A DNA stretch of 46,660 nt from NCBI GenBank assembly GCA_002471845.1, contig DKQT01000034.1, forward strand, positions 1 to 46,660, given 5' to 3'. Made by a program: the position numbers and the translations under genes. This DNA is from Fidelibacterota bacterium UBA7301 (GTDB taxonomy: Bacteria > Fidelibacterota > Marinisomatia > Marinisomatales > TCS55). Shown one piece after another: positions 33,572-43,434 of this stretch (positions are counted from its first letter, which is position 1; every line of letters starts with the position of its first letter). The notes beneath the pieces were generated by a model. It was not told the DNA's origin. It searched no databases and saw only the letters and a list, made by a program, of their open reading frames with translations.

Positions 33572-34634
33572 CGATATAATTCCTGACCCAGTCCGAATTC
33601 ACCGCCAAGGAGACCATATGGGTTACTCCCAGCCCCGAACCTGACGGTTCATTCAAAAAAGCATAATCCAGGGACATGTTTTCCCAACTGAGTCCGATCC
33701 CCGCCGTGGTTGAACCAGTTCCATTCCTCCCAAAACGTACGGAAATCTTGTGGTTATACACTGCATTAACGCCTAAAAGGAAGCGGCCACCGTGATCCCC
33801 TAAATTAAAATCATCATCCAGGGATTTCCCAGCAGCGTCCCAGATCACATTGCCCATGGCGGTCACTGATAAAGGTGCATTTGAAAATCGGTATGTATGG
33901 GCCAATCCTGTAATGACCGTGGGCTTAAACCGCTCCACTGTGCCGTTATCCCACACCTGCCAGCTGGTAGTCACATCCCGGATTGTAAGTCCCAAACGGC
34001 CATTTTCCCAGGGTGTTGCCAGAATGCCCAGATCCAAACCGATTCCAGTACCGGAAAATTCACCCAGGGTATGCTGCAGCAATTTTAAGGCGAGTCCAAT
34101 TTCGGTTATATCTTTTGTCCATGATGTACTTAAGTGCATACCGAATTGCCGCTGGGAAAAATATTTCAGCTTACTTTCATCCAACCGTTCCCCTTCATCC
34201 AATGTACCGTTCCCTTCGCCTATATCACCTGTACCGGGGACGCCATCCAAGCCGAAGTCCATTAAAATATGTCGCGTATCGGGGATATCATCGATCCCTT
34301 CATGAAGAATGATGAGATTCAAGGGCCGTGAAAAATGCTTGATGGGGAAACCCAACAAGTCACTGTTGATCATACCGGCCAATCGACTCTGGTGGGTATA
34401 ATTGATATTGTGAATGCCTACACGGCTTGATGCAGCGGGGTTGAATAATGGCGAAACGGATGTGCCAAAATCAGTGACGGCAGCCCCGCCCAACGACAGA
34501 ATGCGTGCATCCCCGGCGCTATTGAAGGCCTGCCACCCGTATTTGACCCAGTAGGATTGTGCAGAAGAAATAGATATTATAAAAAAAAGAATAACCGTTA
34601 TTCTGAGCCAAAGGTGAAAAATATATTTTTGCAC
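33561..34634 (-). CDS. PorV/UPF0164-like outer-membrane beta-barrel protein
   Basis: 357 residues from a GTG at 34634 giving the signal peptide ITVILFFIISISSAQS; the open frame reaches 34715, but its first 27 residues (PPDLPRLLAFREYEDGIKRG) look like translated intergenic DNA. Mature protein begins WQAFNSAGDARILSLGGAAVT and FNPAASS, the hallmark of PorV/UPF0164 barrels, and ends in alternating strands (SLDYAF, VSLAVNSDW). Relatives are linked to type IX secretion or surface attachment; the exact role is open. GGGGGG abuts the GTG, so the start is uncertain. Confidence 0.8.
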   Translation of the reverse strand: MQKYIFHLWLRITVILFFIISISSAQSYWVKYGWQAFNSAGDARILSLGGAAVTDFGTSVSPLFNPAASSRVGIHNINYTHQSRLAGMINSDLLGFPIKHFSRPLNLIILHEGIDDIPDTRHILMDFGLDGVPGTGDIGEGNGTLDEGERLDESKLKYFSQRQFGMHLSTSWTKDITEIGLALKLLQHTLGEFSGTGIGLDLGILATPWENGRLGLTIRDVTTSWQVWDNGTVERFKPTVITGLAHTYRFSNAPLSVTAMGNVIWDAAGKSLDDDFNLGDHGGRFLLGVNAVYNHKISVRFGRNGTGSTTAGIGLSWENMSLDYAFLNEPSGSGLGVTHMVSLAVNSDWVRNYIEKL

Positions 34635-34704
34635 CCCCCTTTTAATTCCATCCTCATACTCTCTGAAGGCGAGCAAGCGAGGGAGATCAGGGGGGAATTG
34701 TAAT

Positions 34705-37293
34705 CTAAAGCCCATGCTTTTTCTTCAGCTCATCCAACTTTTGAATTGCCTCTAAAGGTGAAATATTCAACACATCCAATTCTGACAGATCCGCCTTTAA
34801 CGCCGACTCTTGTTCGGCAAAAATGGATATCTGTTGATCCACCGCTTCCACATCCAATTTTTCATCCGTGGAATGATTGTCCAAATGATAATTCAAAATA
34901 TCCGATGCCCGCTTGATCACTGGTTTCGGTAACCCCGCCATTTGCGCCACATGAATACCATAACTCTTATCACCGGGACCGGGAAGGATCTGCCGCAAGA
35001 AAACAATCTTATCTCCAAATTCCTCCACGGCAATGTGGTGATTCTCCAATCGATCTAGTGTGTCCTCCAAGTCCGTCAATTCATGGTAATGTGTCGCGAA
35101 TAATGTTCGGGCGGCTACCGCTTCTGTATTGTGTAAATGTTCTGTGATGGCCCACGCTAAGGATAAACCATCATACGTCGCCGTGCCCCGGCCGATCTCA
35201 TCCAGGAGAATGAGGCTCCGATCCGTGGCGTTGTTAAGAATATTGGCCGCTTCATTCATTTCCACCAAAAAGGTACTCTCACCCCCGGCCAGGTTATCAC
35301 TGGCGCCCACACGAGTGAAAAGCTTATCCACGATGCCAAGCTCCGCCGCTTCTGCCGGGACGAATGACCCTACTTGGGCCATGAGGACTATCAACCCCAC
35401 TTGACGGAGGTATGTAGATTTCCCTGCCATATTTGGACCTGTAATCAGGTGAATTTGGCTGTTTTGGGTATCCATAGATAAATCGTTGGGGATGAACCGT
35501 TCTGTGGCCGGCAGCAACTGTTCCACCACCGGGTGGCGGCCGCCTTTTATCTTTAAGGTGCCTGTATCATTTAATATCGGGCGAATATATTTATTGGCCT
35601 TGGATACGGAAGCAAATGTGGAGAGCATATCCAATCGGCTGAGGACGGCGGCGTTTACCTGCAGAACAGCGGCTTGGTTTAAAATTTTACTGCATAGTTC
35701 ACTGAATAATCGCGATTCGATGGCTTCGATCTTCTCATCGGCAGATAAAATCTTTTCTTCATATTCTTTTAAGTCCGGTGTGATATACCGTTCCGAATTC
35801 ACAAGGGTCTGCTTGCGGATATAATCTTCCGGCACTTTTTCTCCGTGAACTTTGGTGATCTCCAAATAATATCCGAATACCTTGTTAAAGCCAACTTTCA
35901 GGGATGGAATACCTATCCGCTCGCGCTCAGTGACCTGGAGTTGGGCGATCCATTCCTTGCCGCCGCTGCTCAGTTCACGGAGTTCGTCTAATTCATCATC
36001 TACACCGCCAAGGATGGCATTTCCCTGTTTAACCTGGGTTGGCGCATCAGGATGAATCGTCTGAGAAATAAGCGTAACAATGGAATCCGAATTGGTAAAT
36101 CGTTTTATAAATGATTTGAGTGCCTTTTGACCGGCGGTACTGAGGACAGACTTCACTTCAGGGATCTGCTCCAAACTCAACCGCAGGCTATTGATCTCTT
36201 TAGGTGATACTTTACCATTATTCACGCGACCCACAATCCGCTCAATATCGGATATTTGTTTCAAGTGATCCCGAATATCTTCTAAAGCACGATTGTTCTC
36301 ATGAAAGGCACCGACAATATCCAATCTGGCATTGAGGCGTTTTTTATTGGTTAAAGGCCGGTTCAGCCATTGCTTCAGCATGCGTCCCCCGCTCGCCGTC
36401 ACCGTTTCATCTAAAATATCAATGAGGGTGCCGTGGGTGCCTTGAGTGGCGAGACTTTTAAATATTTCCAGATTCCGGACCGTAAACCCATCCAACCCCA
36501 TGACGTCTTCATCTAACACCGGATGGATCGCTGAAATATGGTCCACGGCGCCGCTAAGGGATTCAGTCATATGATGAAATATGGTCCCGGCGGCGGTGAT
36601 ACCATCGGCCATGCCTTCGCACCCAAATCCTTTTAAGGATTTCACCTTTAAATGGTCCGTCAATGTCCGGTACCCTTGGTTATAATTAAAAATCCAATCC
36701 TCAACTTTGGTGATAAATGGTTTCAATTCGCGATACCAGTTTGCGGTGGAATAGACCACCGATTCACCCACTAAAATTTCACGCGGCGCAAATTTCCGCA
36801 ATGCTTCTGTCAGTCGTTCAAGGGCGCATTCGCCCATAAAGAATTCACCGGTGGATTGATCTAAAATGCTATAACCGACCCCTTGTTTTCCAAAATGGAG
36901 AGCACCCAAATACTGGTTCGCTTTTTGGTCCAGGGCCTGTTCAGCGGTAATGGTCCCCGGCGTCACCACTTCGATCACTTCCCGCCTCACAATGCCTTTC
37001 GCCAACTTCGGATCTTCCACTTGTTCACAAATGGCCACACGATGTCCTGCATTCACCAACTTATGTAAATAATTATCCAGCGCATGGTAAGGAAATCCCG
37101 CTAAGGGCACATCAGCTGCAGCTCCATTAGATCTTTTCGTTAATACGATTCCAAGAATCTTGGCCGTTGTTTTAGCATCATCACTGAATGTTTCATAGAA
37201 ATCCCCCATGCGAAAGAGGACGATAGCATCCTTATACTCCGCCTTCACTTCGTTGTACTGGCGCATGAGGGGCGTACCAGCATCCTTAGGCAA
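34705..37293 (-). CDS. mutS: DNA mismatch repair protein MutS
   Basis: 862 residues from a TTG at 37293, with AAGGGAG 6 nt upstream and the family N-terminus (M)PKDAGTPLMRQY; the longer frame to 37323 reads into selB. Mismatch-binding FRMGDFYETF, Walker A TGPNMAGKSTYLRQ, Walker B LLDEIGRGT, and ATHYHELTDLE are present. Overlaps selB by 8 nt, so its expression is tied to the selenocysteine genes. No mutL in the window. Confidence 0.96.
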   Translation of the reverse strand: MPKDAGTPLMRQYNEVKAEYKDAIVLFRMGDFYETFSDDAKTTAKILGIVLTKRSNGAAADVPLAGFPYHALDNYLHKLVNAGHRVAICEQVEDPKLAKGIVRREVIEVVTPGTITAEQALDQKANQYLGALHFGKQGVGYSILDQSTGEFFMGECALERLTEALRKFAPREILVGESVVYSTANWYRELKPFITKVEDWIFNYNQGYRTLTDHLKVKSLKGFGCEGMADGITAAGTIFHHMTESLSGAVDHISAIHPVLDEDVMGLDGFTVRNLEIFKSLATQGTHGTLIDILDETVTASGGRMLKQWLNRPLTNKKRLNARLDIVGAFHENNRALEDIRDHLKQISDIERIVGRVNNGKVSPKEINSLRLSLEQIPEVKSVLSTAGQKALKSFIKRFTNSDSIVTLISQTIHPDAPTQVKQGNAILGGVDDELDELRELSSGGKEWIAQLQVTERERIGIPSLKVGFNKVFGYYLEITKVHGEKVPEDYIRKQTLVNSERYITPDLKEYEEKILSADEKIEAIESRLFSELCSKILNQAAVLQVNAAVLSRLDMLSTFASVSKANKYIRPILNDTGTLKIKGGRHPVVEQLLPATERFIPNDLSMDTQNSQIHLITGPNMAGKSTYLRQVGLIVLMAQVGSFVPAEAAELGIVDKLFTRVGASDNLAGGESTFLVEMNEAANILNNATDRSLILLDEIGRGTATYDGLSLAWAITEHLHNTEAVAARTLFATHYHELTDLEDTLDRLENHHIAVEEFGDKIVFLRQILPGPGDKSYGIHVAQMAGLPKPVIKRASDILNYHLDNHSTDEKLDVEAVDQQISIFAEQESALKADLSELDVLNISPLEAIQKLDELKKKHGL

Positions 37294-39130
37294 GGTTGTC
37301 TCCCTTCCGCCGTACATCACCATTCCGCTCGGTCAGGTCATGCTTGTCGCAATATTCCAAGAGTGGGATCGCCGTTTTCCGGCTCGTGCCGGTCATATCT
37401 TTGAAATCCGCCACTTTCATTTCTGCATTGGATGAAAAATATTGAAATAATTCATCCGTTAATTTATCCAAAACCGCCACGTGAATCCACAATCCTCGTG
37501 CCGCTTCCACCACTTTTTCTTCATCTTTCAGGATGTGAAGGATCTCCAATGCCTTTTTCGGATTTTCCACGTAGATATCTTCCGCCCGGGGAAGTTGATA
37601 TTTACGCGACTTCACTGCTGATTCCAATTGATTGGCCAAGGCCGAATCTGCATGAGAGAGCACCACCGAATGGCTTTTTAGGGCATACCCCCCTTCCACA
37701 TAGATCAATTCATTTTCCATGGATGCTAACATAAAGGATAGCCAATTTCCACTAAAATCAGTTTCTTCTTTTAACCGATCTTTGGAAAGGGATTTTTTAT
37801 AAGGATTTTCCTCATGAAAACGGATCAATATTTTTTTAATCAATTCGATTGATCTATCGTGAGATTCTTCTGTGAATAAGAGTCCTTTTTCATTTCGGAT
37901 ACCTTTTTCTTTAACCCACGCTTTTACCTGTGATTCATTGGTATGAAAATGGCGGGCCCAATTTTTGAGAGATTTTGGTTTTTTCCAGTATTGATCCACG
38001 AATTGGGCAAATCGCTCTATCGGATTCTCTTTTAGAATAGTTGTCCATTCTCGGAGTGCTTTACGATTCAATTTGGGATCAGGGTCCAGCACCACGCAAC
38101 CACCCATGGTTGTCATGGGTGAAAAACTACGGATAATAAAGCACTCATCCATGAGAGCCGCCACCGGTTTTTCGAGAAGAAATAACACATTTCCCGATTG
38201 ACCCGCTTCTAATGGTTTCGCTAGTACCGCTTTTGCAATCACTTCCGCCGTACCAATATGAAGATGAACCCGTTGGCGGTTTTTCAATTTCCATTTTGTA
38301 TCGGGAATCATGGTGACGTGGGCAATCAGTTTTTCCGTTGGATTGACCCAATTGGGTTCGGCGATGACGGCGCCGCGATAGAGGTCATCCAATTCAGTCC
38401 CGGTTAAATTGATGGCCGCCCGATCTCCCATTTTAACCGACATTGTCTCAGATCCGTGTGTTTGCATGCCTCGTACTTTGGCTTTTTGATTCCCGGGAAT
38501 AATCTCTAATTCTTCCCCCGTTTTTGCTTTTCCGGACAATACAGTTCCCGTCATAACGGAACCAAAACCCGTCTTAGAGAAAACCCGATCCACAGGCAAA
38601 TGAAAGAAACCCCGATCTAAACCTAATTTAACCTGTTTGGATTGATCTAAAATGGTTTCCTTGAGTTCATCAATCCCTATCCACGTTTCGATGGATGTAC
38701 GCACAATAGGCGCATCTTTGAGAAATGTATCTGTAACCAGATCCTGTATCTCTAATTCCACCAGATCGATCCAGTCATTATCATCGGCTAAATCGGTTTT
38801 GGTCAGGGCGATGATGCCCTGCTTTACGCCAAGGAGTTTCAGAATGTGGAGGTGTTCTTTGGTCTGGGGCATGATGCCGTCATCAGCAGCGATGACCAGA
38901 ATGGCGATGTGGATGGTGGAAACCCCCGCCACCATATTTCGGATAAATTTTTCGTGTCCGGGGACGTCAATAATGGTTATGGATCGATCCAAGTAGGCGA
39001 ACCCCAGATCGATGGTCATGCCCCGAGCTTTTTCTTCAGCGAGGTGATCCGTATCCGTACCGGTGAGGGCCTTGACCAAGGCCGTCTTGCCATGGTCAAT
39101 ATGACCAGCTGTACCGACGACGATCTGCAT
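37286..39130 (-). CDS. selB: Selenocysteine-specific elongation factor SelB
   Basis: 614 residues. GTPase domain with GTAGHIDHGKTAL (8-20), TIDLGFAY, DVPGHEKFIRNM and TKTDLADD; EF-Tu-like domains 2 and 3 (about 175-340) with PVDRVFSKTGFGSVMTGTVLSG. The C-terminal half (about 370-614) holds winged helices that in SelB bind the SECIS hairpin (FSSNAEMKVADFKDMTGTSRKTAIPLLEY). Delivers Sec-tRNA to UGA codons. It pairs with selA upstream (84-nt gap) and the selenoprotein at 2.2-3.3 kb. Confidence 0.96.
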   Translation of the reverse strand: MQIVVGTAGHIDHGKTALVKALTGTDTDHLAEEKARGMTIDLGFAYLDRSITIIDVPGHEKFIRNMVAGVSTIHIAILVIAADDGIMPQTKEHLHILKLLGVKQGIIALTKTDLADDNDWIDLVELEIQDLVTDTFLKDAPIVRTSIETWIGIDELKETILDQSKQVKLGLDRGFFHLPVDRVFSKTGFGSVMTGTVLSGKAKTGEELEIIPGNQKAKVRGMQTHGSETMSVKMGDRAAINLTGTELDDLYRGAVIAEPNWVNPTEKLIAHVTMIPDTKWKLKNRQRVHLHIGTAEVIAKAVLAKPLEAGQSGNVLFLLEKPVAALMDECFIIRSFSPMTTMGGCVVLDPDPKLNRKALREWTTILKENPIERFAQFVDQYWKKPKSLKNWARHFHTNESQVKAWVKEKGIRNEKGLLFTEESHDRSIELIKKILIRFHEENPYKKSLSKDRLKEETDFSGNWLSFMLASMENELIYVEGGYALKSHSVVLSHADSALANQLESAVKSRKYQLPRAEDIYVENPKKALEILHILKDEEKVVEAARGLWIHVAVLDKLTDELFQYFSSNAEMKVADFKDMTGTSRKTAIPLLEYCDKHDLTERNGDVRRKGDNLA

Positions 39131-39214
39131 TTTGTCCTATTTTAGTGGATTGCAATAATGAACGAAGTGAATTATTATGCCAATTGCATAACCCGAAATG
39201 ATTTGATCCTCCCA

Positions 39215-40600
39215 TCATTTCAATCCTTTAAGGTTTATACCACTAATGGCCCCTGCTAAATCTTTTTCTTGCCCCGGGATGACCGCTTTCATGTCAATAT
39301 AAAATGTATTTCCATGGATATAGCCTACCACGGGCGTTTCCCCCGTCCTGAATTGGGCCGCCAACTTTGAAGCAGACATCCCTTTGGGCTTGAACTGAAA
39401 AGCCATGCTTTCCAACTTTTCTTCCGGGAGTGAGCCACTCCCTGCTTCCACTTCTGATTCAACAAGGAAGATACCCAGTTTGTCCACGGTTTTCTTTGGC
39501 AAATGAGATAATATCGTCTCTCCCCTTTTCGTCAGGGATTTTCTGGAAGCGGTCATGAGTGCAATGGTCAAATTGTCTTTCGACGGACCTTCATCTCCGA
39601 ATGAACGCAGGGATTCTTCTAAAAAGGCCAAAGACCACTTATCGCATCGAACAGCACGGGTGATAGGGTTTTTCTTCAAGCGATTGACTAATGTCTTTTT
39701 CCCGACGATGAGCCCCGCCTGTGGACCGCCTAATAATTTATCGCCTGAGAAGGTCACGAGCCCCACGCCGAACTTCACCACATCCTGAACCAGCATATCT
39801 TTGGGGACACCTTTTTTAGACAAATCAACCAGTGCGCCGCTACCTAGATCGGCCACAACAGGAATGCGCTTCTTTTTACCCAACTGAACCAAATCAGCCA
39901 CACTCACTTCGTTAGTGAATCCCCGCACCACATAATTGCTGGTGTGGACCCAGAGGATCATGCCTGTTTTTTGGGTGACGGCCTTTTCATAATCTTTCAA
40001 GTGTGTTCGGTTGGTGGAACCCACTTCTTTTAGGATGCACCCACTTTTCTTGATCACGTTAGGAATGCGAAACGACCCGCCGATCTCCACTTGTTGTCCT
40101 CGAGAGACAATGACTTCTTTCCCTTCACCCAATTCATTAAGTGCTAACAGTACCGCCGCTGCATTATTGTTCACTGCCATAGCGGATTGGGCCCCCGTGA
40201 GTGCCGAGAGCAATCCATTTACATGATCTTGCCGTTGACCCCGCGTGCCTGTGAGTAATTCAAATTCTAAATTCGTATAACCGGAAACACGTTTCGCCAC
40301 CTGTTTGGCAATGGATTCTTTCATAGGTGCACGCCCTAAACCGGTATGGAGTACGATCCCTGTTCCGTTGATCACGGACTGCATATTGGGGGCCGTCAAT
40401 CGATCTATTTCGGATAAAATATTTTGAGTGATCTGGGGCCGTTTTAGTTTCAGCGTCCCTTTTTTGGCGAACCTGCGGTAGGCTTCTAATTCTGTTTTAA
40501 TGATATAGGATAAATATTTACTATTCAGTGATTTATATCGATCACATTCAAGTAATACTTCTGATACGGAGGGGAGTTCTTTAAGTTGGTTCTGGGACAT
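39215..40600 (-). CDS. selA: L-seryl-tRNA(Sec) selenium transferase SelA
   Basis: 461 residues, normal length. VINGTGIVLHTGLGRAP, VNNNAAAVLLALN, SRGQQVEIGGSFRIP, EVGSTNRTHLKDYE and the PLP lysine in FSGDKLLGGPQAG (Lys288) are all present. It converts Ser-tRNA(Sec) to Sec-tRNA(Sec) using selenophosphate. selC (tRNA-Sec) and selD are not in this window. Confidence 0.97.
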   Translation of the reverse strand: MSQNQLKELPSVSEVLLECDRYKSLNSKYLSYIIKTELEAYRRFAKKGTLKLKRPQITQNILSEIDRLTAPNMQSVINGTGIVLHTGLGRAPMKESIAKQVAKRVSGYTNLEFELLTGTRGQRQDHVNGLLSALTGAQSAMAVNNNAAAVLLALNELGEGKEVIVSRGQQVEIGGSFRIPNVIKKSGCILKEVGSTNRTHLKDYEKAVTQKTGMILWVHTSNYVVRGFTNEVSVADLVQLGKKKRIPVVADLGSGALVDLSKKGVPKDMLVQDVVKFGVGLVTFSGDKLLGGPQAGLIVGKKTLVNRLKKNPITRAVRCDKWSLAFLEESLRSFGDEGPSKDNLTIALMTASRKSLTKRGETILSHLPKKTVDKLGIFLVESEVEAGSGSLPEEKLESMAFQFKPKGMSASKLAAQFRTGETPVVGYIHGNTFYIDMKAVIPGQEKDLAGAISGINLKGLK

Positions 40601-40635
40601 GGGGACGGGGAAAATAGATTAATTAATTCCCCGAA

Positions 40636-41808
40636 TCAAGCCCTTCCCGCCGCGCGTCGCATAAAGAAAGCAAACACCACGCTGGGAATGAGTAAAATCC
40701 CCATGGCGGGGAATACGGCAGCCACACCCATATTTTCTGCAATCAGTCCGCTAAAGCCCGCGGCAAAAGAGCCGATCCCGAAACTGAGGAAAAAACTGAT
40801 GCCGTATCCTAATCCCCTGTTTTGGCTATGGGTGAAGCGGGCGATGAGTGTATTCCCAATGGGTTGATTGCTGAAATAAGCCACACCAAGCATTATGCCT
40901 GAAAGAATGAGCAGTAAATCCGAAGTATATCCCATGAGGAGCAAAAATGGAATATTAGCGGCGATGATAAAAATGAGTGCCGTAGGTTTATGGAATCGCT
41001 CTCCAATACGTGCGCCGACGAGTTGGCCACCCACACCGGCGATAAAGACCATAGTGGGGAAAATGCCCGCTTTCATATTGGCCGTGAGATTCGGCAGGAT
41101 CGCATTGGTATTTTCCGCGAAATGGACGGGCATGAAGGTGGTGAATCCATAATAGGCCATCCCCATGAGGGCATTGGTGAGGAAATACAAAATGAGTGCG
41201 GGCTTGTTGGTGGTCTCCTCGTGGTTGGCAAATTCTTCTTCAAGGATGGCACTGCGCTTTCGATAGGGAATGGCAATAAATGTACTGATGGCCAAAATGC
41301 CGTTGAAGATCCCAAGGAAGGCATAGGCGGAACGCCATGAGATCAAAGCCGCCAAGGTGGTGGCTAATAGCGGTCCCGCTGCTGAACCGGTCGAACCGAA
41401 TATGCCGTGGATAGCCATCCCTCGCGTGAGTGACTTAACACGATGTGAAATAAGCGTCAATCCCGCCGGATGATAAATACTGCAGAAAAAGCCCATAAAT
41501 CCCAGGCCCACCACCATCATCTGGAATGAACCTGAGAGGGCAACTAATAGGGCCGATATAGACGAACCTGCCTGGTAAATGAGTAAAAGCTGTCGGCCGC
41601 CAAAACGTTTCTCTGCCCATCCTGCAGGGATGGCACCCAATCCAAACATGAATGCGCTCACGGTGACCACAAATCCAAGGGTATCGAGCCCCACACTGAA
41701 TTCATCCCGGAGAACGGGAATCAAACTGGGCAATGCCAGCATGAGTGCATGGACCGACAAATGGCTCCCGCCGGTGATGCTCAGGATGATCTTTTCAAAT
41801 CTGGTCAT
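40636..41808 (-). CDS. MFS transporter, fosmidomycin-resistance (FSR)-like
   Basis: 390 residues, about 12 TM helices. SHLSVHALMLALPSLIP in TM1, GAIPAGWAEKRFGGRQ between TM2 and TM3 and the TM4 motif FCSIYHPAGLTLIS resemble the FSR branch. Substrate unknown. Its ATG is only 5 bp past the rplS terminator hairpin and has no ribosome binding site, so it relies on read-through or an unseen promoter. It lies before selA on the same strand. Confidence 0.85.
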   Translation of the reverse strand: MTRFEKIILSITGGSHLSVHALMLALPSLIPVLRDEFSVGLDTLGFVVTVSAFMFGLGAIPAGWAEKRFGGRQLLLIYQAGSSISALLVALSGSFQMMVVGLGFMGFFCSIYHPAGLTLISHRVKSLTRGMAIHGIFGSTGSAAGPLLATTLAALISWRSAYAFLGIFNGILAISTFIAIPYRKRSAILEEEFANHEETTNKPALILYFLTNALMGMAYYGFTTFMPVHFAENTNAILPNLTANMKAGIFPTMVFIAGVGGQLVGARIGERFHKPTALIFIIAANIPFLLLMGYTSDLLLILSGIMLGVAYFSNQPIGNTLIARFTHSQNRGLGYGISFFLSFGIGSFAAGFSGLIAENMGVAAVFPAMGILLIPSVVFAFFMRRAAGRA

Positions 41809-41812
41809 AAAT

Positions 41813-41849
41813 ACAAAACCCTCACCACCAAAGGTAATGAGGGTTTTGT
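41813..41849 (-). terminator. Terminator or attenuator between rplS and the MFS gene
   Basis: ACAAAACCCTCA pairs perfectly with TGAGGGTTTTGT (12 bp) around a 13-nt loop, then TATTTATG. The hairpin ends 4 bp before the MFS start codon, so it may attenuate rather than fully stop transcription. Confidence 0.75.
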
Positions 41850-41868
41850 AGAAGTTGGAAAAACTGAA

Positions 41869-42213
41869 TTACCGTTTTTCAGTTATACGAGTGGCTTTAG
41901 AGCCGGTCAATTTCCGGAGATAATTCAGCTTGGCGCGGCGAACCTTACCGCGGCGTTTTACATCAATATTGCTGATCATGGGTGAATGGACGGGAAAAAT
42001 CCGTTCTACACCAATCCCGCCGGAAATTTTTCGAACTGTGAATGTTTCCGAAATATCACTCCCTTTACGACTAATTACAACGCCTTGAAATTTCTGGACA
42101 CGTACTTTCCCGCCTTCAACCACACGTACATCCACAGATACCGTATCTCCGGCACTAAATTCAGGGACGTCTGTTTTCAGTTGACCTTCCACAACCGATT
42201 TCATCTTATTCAT
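41869..42213 (-). CDS. rplS: 50S ribosomal protein L19 (bL19)
   Basis: 114 residues. FSAGDTVSVDVRVVEGGKVRVQKFQGVVIS, VRKISGGIGVERIFPVHSPMI and KRRGKVRRAKLNYLR are conserved. Sits at the 30S-50S interface. Overlaps trmD by 8 nt (ATGAATAA), the classical order. Confidence 0.97.
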   Translation of the reverse strand: MNKMKSVVEGQLKTDVPEFSAGDTVSVDVRVVEGGKVRVQKFQGVVISRKGSDISETFTVRKISGGIGVERIFPVHSPMISNIDVKRRGKVRRAKLNYLRKLTGSKATRITEKR

Positions 42214-42934
42214 CGTTTTGCTCCGATTCCTTTAATCCTAAATAATTTTTCCAAATATCAGGACGCCTTTTCTGCGTCCGCTCTTCCCGGCGTTTCTTTC
42301 GCCAGTTATCAATCTTTTTGTGGTGGCCCGACAATAATATATCGGGGACCGCCATGCCGTCAATTTCTCGCGGCTGGGTATAATGGGGTGCATCCAGCAG
42401 ATCCGCCGCAAAGGTGTCGCTGAGGGCCGATTCCATTTTATTCAGCACCCCGGGGATGAGCCTCACAATGCTGTCAACCATAATCAGGGCAGGGATCTCT
42501 CCGCTCGTCACTACGAAATCCCCAAGGGAATATTCATGGGTCACATACTTATCAATAACACGCTCGTCTACACCTTTATAGTGTCCGCAAATGACAATCA
42601 GCTTCTCCACCCTGCTGTTCTCTTCCGCACAACCGTGGTCCCAGGGCTTTCCCTGGGGGGATGGATATATTATCCGCAGATCATCCGGTCCACCCACCGT
42701 TTCAATGGCCTGTTCAATGGCCTTGAATAAGGGCCCGGCCATCATCACCATCCCGGCGCCACCGCCGAACAGGGTATCGTCTATTTGACGATAATTCCCT
42801 TCACCATAATCCCGAAGGTTGATAATATGAAGGTCAACCTTCTCCCGCTCAACCGCCTGCCGCAGCATAGAATGCTGGACCACCGCTTCCACCAAATCGG
42901 GGACCGGCGTAATGATAGCGGTCTGCTGTTTCAA
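42206..42934 (-). CDS. trmD: tRNA (guanine-N1)-methyltransferase
   Basis: 242 residues. FGGGAGMVMMAGPLFKAI, the knotted SAM site VICGHYKGVDERVIDKYV, EYSLGDFVVTSGE, and LLSGHHKKIDNWRKKRRE. Methylates G37. The N-terminus carries variants (MKQQTAIITPVPDLVEAVVQHSMLRQAV). ATGA overlap with rimM. Confidence 0.97.
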   Translation of the reverse strand: MKQQTAIITPVPDLVEAVVQHSMLRQAVEREKVDLHIINLRDYGEGNYRQIDDTLFGGGAGMVMMAGPLFKAIEQAIETVGGPDDLRIIYPSPQGKPWDHGCAEENSRVEKLIVICGHYKGVDERVIDKYVTHEYSLGDFVVTSGEIPALIMVDSIVRLIPGVLNKMESALSDTFAADLLDAPHYTQPREIDGMAVPDILLSGHHKKIDNWRKKRREERTQKRRPDIWKNYLGLKESEQNDE

Positions 42935-43434
42935 TCTAATAAGCCGTCCATGGGTGTGATGGTGACTAGGCCCATCTGGATATCCACCGCACGGACAATT
43001 TCCGGTACCACCGGAATCAATACTTCCTTTTTGCCCCTTGAGATCACGTACACATCGTTGGCCGGGAGGCTCATCATATCCACCAGTTTCCCAATAATTT
43101 CCCCATTGTCAGCTACCACGGTGGCACCTAACAGCTCCGGGGAAATCATATTGATGGGATCCTCATCGGTTATGGAGGCGAATAAAAGCTGGCCGATCAT
43201 GGATTCTGCTTCGTCACGAGTATTCATTCCATCGAACAGAAAACGGCGTTTCTTTTCTACACCTGTGACTTTTTCCAATTTTATATCCTGAACAAGGTTT
43301 TCATCAAATCCGATGTAAAGGGGTTTAGCTGTCACGTAGTCATCGAATTGACGCACTAATGGACGCACACCCACTTCGCCTTTCAAGCCCGCGGCACGGG
43401 TGATCTTTGCAATGGCAAAAAGTTTATTTTTCAT
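42931..43434 (-). CDS. rimM: 16S rRNA processing protein RimM
   Basis: 167 residues from the ATG at 43434 (MKNKLFAIAKITRAAGLKGEV); a TTG three codons earlier is also open. N-terminal RimM barrel (about 5-85) and C-terminal PRC barrel (about 93-165) with LLGATVVADNGEIIGKLVDM and EVLIPVVPEIVRAVD. Assists 30S maturation with bS19. Overlaps khpA by 11 nt. Confidence 0.95.
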   Translation of the reverse strand: MKNKLFAIAKITRAAGLKGEVGVRPLVRQFDDYVTAKPLYIGFDENLVQDIKLEKVTGVEKKRRFLFDGMNTRDEAESMIGQLLFASITDEDPINMISPELLGATVVADNGEIIGKLVDMMSLPANDVYVISRGKKEVLIPVVPEIVRAVDIQMGLVTITPMDGLLD

